A stretch of 64,000 nucleotides of DNA from Saprospiraceae bacterium. GTDB lineage: Bacteria > Bacteroidota > Bacteroidia > Chitinophagales > Saprospiraceae. Within the stretch, counting starts at the first letter, position 1. Every line of letters starts with the position of its first letter. The stretch is from positions 1,860,001 to 1,924,000 of the forward strand of contig JADKAA010000029.1 of the NCBI GenBank assembly GCA_016715465.1, read 5' to 3'. Position numbers and translations under genes: made by a program. This document shows, piece by piece, positions 59,998-64,000 of the stretch. The notes beneath the pieces were generated by a model that saw only the letters and a list, made by a program, of their open reading frames with translations, ran no database searches and was not told where the DNA came from.

Positions 59998-61482
59998 TTA
60001 TAGTTCATAACACCCCAGATCAGGTTTTAGTCCATCCCGCATCTTTCCGGCGATGTCCTGCAGGATAGCAGGCAATGGCACAGCCAATTCCAACACCACA
60101 GACATAGAGTCGGGTCTGTAGTTATTTTTATTGGCATCGGCAAAGATCCGGTCTGAAAATTTCTGGTTGATGCACCCATCACACTCCTCAAGAAATTTTG
60201 GAAACTGGTCGGCTTTCAGCAAATTTTTTACCCGGACCAGACAATGTGAAAAGCCGGCTTTAAAAGTATTACCCACATCACCGGCTGACGAAGGACTCAG
60301 GATAATCTCATCCTCTGATCCGCCGGAAATGATGCTGTTGTCTATGGTAAAATCGATCGGAAATACTTTCACCGGCTCAAGACAAAGGGCATCTGTACAA
60401 CGGTAATTGGTGAGCACAAGTGATTCATCCTGGTTGATCGAAGTAGATAAGGTGGTATAGTGAAACCTGTAGCTTCCCCCGTAGGTCAAAGAAAGGGCAT
60501 GCGAACCGGTGCTGTGGATCAACAGGTTTTCACCGTTGATTTCTGCATGACTTGCATAGATGCCGTAAAGGGAATTATTGGAAATTTCTGTTTGGGCAAT
60601 GTCCAGCACCGCTGCAGAATCCACCACCAGCCCCACAATGGAATTGCGAATGACAGCCCCTTCAATGCGATTGCCCATGCTTCCTGCCAGCAGGCGAATC
60701 CCGCCCCATTGACCGGCGACATCGTTGTAATCCGGCTCAAGACGATCTCCCTCTATGACCACTTGGTTTTCAGGGGTGCCTTGTATGGTCAACCGGCCAT
60801 TGGCGAGTACCAGAATTTGACCATCGCTGTACACAGATTCCTTACCCACCACCACACCACCGTGTACATAAATCCGGGTACCCGCAGGGATTACCAATTC
60901 ACAACTATCTATGACAAGTACCCCATAAATTACATAAGGTTTGGGATCAGACCAGGAAATTGAGCCCAACTTGCAACTGAGCAAATTTACAGTGCCCTTG
61001 CCATCCTTAGAGGGTATGTAGTTGGCATTTTGTCCAAATGAAATCAATTGAACCTCCTGGCTTTGATCGCCCTGCCGGATCAATATTTTGTCCTCCACAA
61101 TAAATGGACTGGCTGAGACAGGAGCATCCGGGTTGATGGTTACTTCCACAAATACATATATGCTGTCTTTGGGCTGCACTTCAACTGTGGTCTTGCCTTC
61201 ACCCTTGAAACCATCTGCATTGAATCGAAAGGAGGACTGAGGGTTGGCCAAAGAGATTTCCAATGACACAGCCTGATCCTCTTTGTTGTATATTTTAAAA
61301 AACCGGGTTGCAGAACCTACTTGCGTAAAAACGGTATCAAATAACAAGGTATCCAATGAGGTTTCAATTTGGGCCTTTCCTACAAAATAACTGTCGTCCT
61401 TTTTGCAAGCGGAAATCAAGCCAACCCACAGAATCAATGTCAACATGAAAATTTCCTTTAACTGAAAGATGCGGACATTCAT
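59998..61482 (-). CDS. Lipoprotein with right-handed beta-helix fold
   Basis: The ~494-aa protein has a lipobox (LILWVGLISAC) and mature charged residues KKDD. The open frame begins at 61491; I use the ATG at 61482. Residues ~40-160 form a beta-sandwich-like region, and ~170-480 contain repetitive short strands (IYVHGGVVVGKES, GRLTIQGTPENQVVIEG, NRIEGAVIRNSIVG) typical of right-handed parallel beta helices. It should be on the outer membrane. Its function is unknown. HupE starts 9 bases after its stop. Confidence 0.82.
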   Translation of the reverse strand: MNVRIFQLKEIFMLTLILWVGLISACKKDDSYFVGKAQIETSLDTLLFDTVFTQVGSATRFFKIYNKEDQAVSLEISLANPQSSFRFNADGFKGEGKTTVEVQPKDSIYVFVEVTINPDAPVSASPFIVEDKILIRQGDQSQEVQLISFGQNANYIPSKDGKGTVNLLSCKLGSISWSDPKPYVIYGVLVIDSCELVIPAGTRIYVHGGVVVGKESVYSDGQILVLANGRLTIQGTPENQVVIEGDRLEPDYNDVAGQWGGIRLLAGSMGNRIEGAVIRNSIVGLVVDSAAVLDIAQTEISNNSLYGIYASHAEINGENLLIHSTGSHALSLTYGGSYRFHYTTLSTSINQDESLVLTNYRCTDALCLEPVKVFPIDFTIDNSIISGGSEDEIILSPSSAGDVGNTFKAGFSHCLVRVKNLLKADQFPKFLEECDGCINQKFSDRIFADANKNNYRPDSMSVVLELAVPLPAILQDIAGKMRDGLKPDLGCYEL

Positions 61483-61543
61483 ATGGAGCATATTTTTCCT
61501 TTGTTAACTATAACGCCTGTAACCTCAACCTTGTTGTACCCGA

Positions 61544-63094
61544 TCAGTCCAGTACGATCTTATCTCCGTTGCTGTCTTTAAAAACGTATTGCAGCAACTG
61601 GAAATCGCTGTCTTCGCGGATGGTGATCCAACTCGAATATTTGAAATACCATGAACGCTGTTGTTTATAAAACTTCATTTGAAGATAAGCCCTGATGATG
61701 GGATGTACGGTAAGTACGAGCCTGGTCTTGGTCATATTTTGCATGATAAAATCAAGGTCCCGCTCGATGGCATCGATGACCAGGATGCTGGCCGCCGATT
61801 TGCCGGTGCCATTGCATGTAGGGCAAACTTCCTGGGTATCTATGTGTACCGCAGGTTTTACGCGTTGTCTGGTGATTTGCATCAACCCAAATTTGCTCAG
61901 TGGCAGGATGGTATGCTGGGCACGGTCAGACAGCATAAAATTTTTCATGGCATTGAAAAGCTGTGTCTTGTGCTCCGGATTCTTCATATCTATGAAGTCG
62001 ATGGTTATCAGACTATCTATGTCGCGCAACCTGAGCTGCCTGGCTATTTCTTCTGCTGCTTCCATATTGATCGAAAGTGAAGCATCATCCTGTTCCTTCT
62101 TCATCATCTTGGGACCACTGTTGACATCGACCACGTGCATGGCTTCGGTCTGTTCGATGACGATGTAGGCACCACTTGACAAGGTAGCGGTTTTGCCAAA
62201 CGACGATTTTATCTGGCGGGTAATTTCATATTGATCAAAGATGGATTTATTGCCCTTGTGCAGGTTGAGGATTTTGATGCGTTCAGGAGCAATGCTTTTG
62301 AGGTAATCCCTGATGCTGTCGTGCATCTCTTTATTGTTGACGACGATCTTGGTAAAATTGCCACTGAGTACGTCCCTGAGAATGCTCGATGTTTTATCGA
62401 GTTCTGAAAGCAGTTTTTGGGGCTCTTTGCAGCCGCGCAGCTCCTCGTAAATTTTTTCCCACTTGTCGGTAAGGTCTTTAATTTCCGAGTGCAGGTCGGC
62501 CACTTTTTTTCCTTCGGCTGCCGTTCGCACGATTACACCAAACTTTTTGGGTTTTATGCTTTCTATGAGCAGCTTAAGCCTTTTCCGTTCCTCGTTGCTG
62601 GCAATCTTTTTGGATACCGCCACACTGTCAGAAAAAGGGGTGATGACCAAAAACCGGCCGGGAATGGTGATCTCACAGCTGAGCCTTGGACCCTTGGTTG
62701 ATATGGGTTCCTTGAGCACCTGTACGAGCACATTGGTGTTTTTGGGAAAAACCATTTCTATCTTCCCGTTTTTAAGGTTGTCGGGTTCCTGCTCAAAATT
62801 GTCGAGAAAAGGAGAGTTGTGGTTTTTATTCAACACCAGGTTGGTAAACTTGATGAGCGACTTGATCTGTGGACCCAGGTCTGTGTAATGCAGGAAGGCA
62901 TCCTTCCTGGGACCAATGTCCAGAAAAGCAGCATTCAGACTGGGCATGGTCTTCTTGACGGTGCCCAGAAAAATATCTCCGACTGAAAAGTTAACGCTTG
63001 TTTTTTGGCGGTGGATTTCTACCAGCTTGCCATTCTCCAATAAGGCGATCTCTACTTCCGTCGGACTCGAATTTATGATTAATTCTTTCTCCAA
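61544..63094 (-). CDS. rng: Ribonuclease G/E family endoribonuclease
   Basis: The 516-aa enzyme has an S1 domain (~35-120, VGDIFLGTVKKTMPSLNAAFLDIG), the RNase G/E catalytic core with MHVVDVNSG (Asp) and SLITIDFIDM (Asp), and the zinc-link CPTCNGTG near 425. It lacks the long C-terminal scaffold of RNase E. It trims rRNA and degrades mRNA. The leader (63095-63250) holds two hairpins. Confidence 0.95.
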   Translation of the reverse strand: MEKELIINSSPTEVEIALLENGKLVEIHRQKTSVNFSVGDIFLGTVKKTMPSLNAAFLDIGPRKDAFLHYTDLGPQIKSLIKFTNLVLNKNHNSPFLDNFEQEPDNLKNGKIEMVFPKNTNVLVQVLKEPISTKGPRLSCEITIPGRFLVITPFSDSVAVSKKIASNEERKRLKLLIESIKPKKFGVIVRTAAEGKKVADLHSEIKDLTDKWEKIYEELRGCKEPQKLLSELDKTSSILRDVLSGNFTKIVVNNKEMHDSIRDYLKSIAPERIKILNLHKGNKSIFDQYEITRQIKSSFGKTATLSSGAYIVIEQTEAMHVVDVNSGPKMMKKEQDDASLSINMEAAEEIARQLRLRDIDSLITIDFIDMKNPEHKTQLFNAMKNFMLSDRAQHTILPLSKFGLMQITRQRVKPAVHIDTQEVCPTCNGTGKSAASILVIDAIERDLDFIMQNMTKTRLVLTVHPIIRAYLQMKFYKQQRSWYFKYSSWITIREDSDFQLLQYVFKDSNGDKIVLD

Positions 63095-63120
63095 TGTTGT
63101 AAGTATTCAAATAATAAAAG

Positions 63121-63144
63121 GGAATACATTGATGTACGTATTCC
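63121..63144 (-). other. Hairpin in the rng leader
   Basis: Arms GGAATAC (63121-63127) and GTATTCC (63138-63144) are perfect inverted repeats with a 10-base loop, followed on the minus strand by a T-rich stretch, 26 bases before rng. It could be an attenuator or an RNase-binding structure. Confidence 0.45.
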
Positions 63145-63212
63145 TGCCCAAAAGTAGAGTGGAGTATATAAATTGGATTTTAAAAGATTCCGGCTAAAGG
63201 GATAAGAAGTGG

Positions 63213-63232
63213 GTGAAGCACAAAGGCTTCAC
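63213..63232 (-). terminator. Hairpin after the COX24-domain gene (possible terminator)
   Basis: Arms GTGAAGC (63213-63219) and GCTTCAC (63226-63232) form a 7-bp stem with a 6-base loop, 18 bases past the stop of the small gene on the minus strand. The following T tract is weak, so it may be a partial terminator or a 3' stabiliser. Confidence 0.4.
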
Positions 63233-63250
63233 ACCACAAAAGATGGTCTC

Positions 63251-63346
63251 TTATCTGTTCTTCTTCTTGTGACGATTCTTTCTAAGTCTCTTCTTTCTTT
63301 TGTGTGTAGCTATCTTATGTCTTTTTCTTTTTTTCCCACAAGGCAT
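63251..63346 (-). CDS. Tiny AURKAIP1/COX24-domain basic protein (mS38-like)
   Basis: The 31-aa product starts MPCGKKRKRHKIATH and continues with Lys/Arg-rich RKKRLRKNRHKKKNR. This matches the C-terminal COX24/AURKAIP1 domain of mitoribosomal protein mS38, which has short Bacteroidota homologues. It is probably a ribosome component that contacts rRNA. The ORF is only 96 bases. It is in the same direction as rng, 156 bases upstream. Confidence 0.83.
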   Translation of the reverse strand: MPCGKKRKRHKIATHKRKKRLRKNRHKKKNR

Positions 63347-63372
63347 GTGATCAAAATTTTATTGTTAATAAA

Positions 63373-64000
63373 TTAATTCGAACATTTATCGCGGTAATAA
63401 GCCGCTTTTTCTTTGTCTCCGGCAGCGAGATAAACCTCTGAAAAAAGGCACAACGCCGCTTTGTTGTTTTTATCCAGCTTCAAGGCCTGGTTAAGTCTGT
63501 CTGTCGCTTTTTCCAACTGGTTGGTTCGCAGCGCAAGCCTCGCCAGTTGTATCAGCACATTTACATTTTCCGGGTGCAACTCATTGAGTTCCCTCAGCAT
63601 GAGAATCCCCTTCATCGGTTGACTTTCGTCCGGCATTTCCACATAACATAAAGCCATATTGATTTTGTGGTCAATATTGGCCGGGTTGATGGATAGCGCC
63701 TTCTCAAATGCAGCCAATGCTTTCGATTTGCTGAATTGCCGGATTTTGTCATCCATGGCATTTTTCAAACCAAGGGTATATGTGGTCCCTGCTATACTCC
63801 AGGACATTTCATCGTTCCTGAGGGTAGCCAATTCTTCGGCATAATGCCCCGCAATGGCCAGATCACCGAATTCGTACCATTTTGATGATAACATTTCCAG
63901 CATCGTCGCCCTGGCTGAATCTTCTCCGATTTGCGCCGTCAATGTTTCAATGGTATTCAATTGATCCGGATTCAGCCTCTTTTTGGCCTCACTCAGGATG
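63373..64000 (-). CDS. TPR protein, 5' end outside the window
   Basis: The visible 208 residues have three or four tetratricopeptide units (ALAAFEKALSINPANIDHKIN; AKLALRTNQLEKATDRLNQALKLDKNN-like; AALCLFSEVYLAAGDKEKAAYYRDK). The reading frame is open to the window end (upstream KKRLNPDQLN), so the TTG at 63960 is not the true start. Without its N-terminus the location cannot be told. It lies 26 bases upstream of the COX24-domain gene. Confidence 0.82.
   Translation of the reverse strand, partial: ILSEAKKRLNPDQLNTIETLTAQIGEDSARATMLEMLSSKWYEFGDLAIAGHYAEELATLRNDEMSWSIAGTTYTLGLKNAMDDKIRQFSKSKALAAFEKALSINPANIDHKINMALCYVEMPDESQPMKGILMLRELNELHPENVNVLIQLARLALRTNQLEKATDRLNQALKLDKNNKAALCLFSEVYLAAGDKEKAAYYRDKCSN

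Noticed and set aside
1..64000. CRISPR arrays, insertion sequences, prophage, tRNA or rRNA genes
   Set aside because: No regularly spaced repeats, transposase or integrase motifs, terminal repeats, or conserved RNA sequences were found while reading both strands.

Overview
The window is chromosomal DNA from a member of the Bacteroidota, most like the Saprospirales/Chitinophagales branch. Four large secreted proteins end in type IX secretion (T9SS) C-terminal domains, three of type A and one of type B. SprB-like and MopE-like surface repeats recur. A small protein of the DUF2795 type, a tiny AURKAIP1/COX24-domain protein and a HemB without zinc cysteines are present. Start codons lack Shine-Dalgarno sequences, and several genes have Bacteroidota-type promoters (TTTG, about 20 bases, TAnnTTTG). 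No tRNA, rRNA, CRISPR array, transposase or phage gene was seen. No stretch above 300 bases lacks a gene; the longest gaps (about 260-295 bases, at 40091-40385, 40695-40956, 44346-44633 and 51602-51872) hold only the regulatory signals listed.

Layout. 1-5030: the tail of aat, a T9SS protein, and a LuxR-type response regulator with its large propeller-type sensor kinase, which is broken by two frameshifts. 5162-9308: an operon of surface lipoprotein, ECF sigma factor and a protein joining an inner-membrane anchor to a predicted outer-membrane barrel. 9411-13505: cysQ, galE and ligA. 13540-24883: a frameshifted secreted nuclease, a tight operon (rimK, aspartoacylase-like, PBP4, DinB, TerB-acyl-CoA oxidase) and a frameshifted VIT/VWA secreted protein. 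25022-33205: omega-amidase, a MORN-caspase, a DUF4920 lipoprotein, metG with an in-frame stop, and a frameshifted type B T9SS protein. 33414-44345: a degenerate ATP-dependent DNA ligase homologue, DUF2795, cmk, a TlpA-like protein, beta-carbonic anhydrase with a SulP transporter, a cytoplasmic trypsin-like protease with a YbjN-like partner, and a GSCFA protein. 44634-56635: an AT-rich giant T9SS protein, nadK, two Hsp20 genes, a YfiT-like DinB protein, a tail-specific protease and PBP1A. 56744-64000: an overlapping operon (lipoprotein, HupE, DUF6702, flavoprotein, hemB), RNase G, the COX24-domain protein and a TPR protein cut by the window end.

Most striking observations: (1) an intact ORF for an ATP-dependent DNA ligase-like protein in which every catalytic motif I can align is replaced; (2) a two-gene unit of a cytoplasmic S1-type protease and an unknown YbjN-like partner; (3) six frameshifts, all inside four large surface or sensor genes, plus a nonsense codon in the normally essential metG; (4) a sigma-factor operon whose likely regulator spans the envelope. 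Frameshifts and the metG stop were deduced by comparing reading frames by eye; whether they are biological or assembly errors cannot be decided from the sequence alone.
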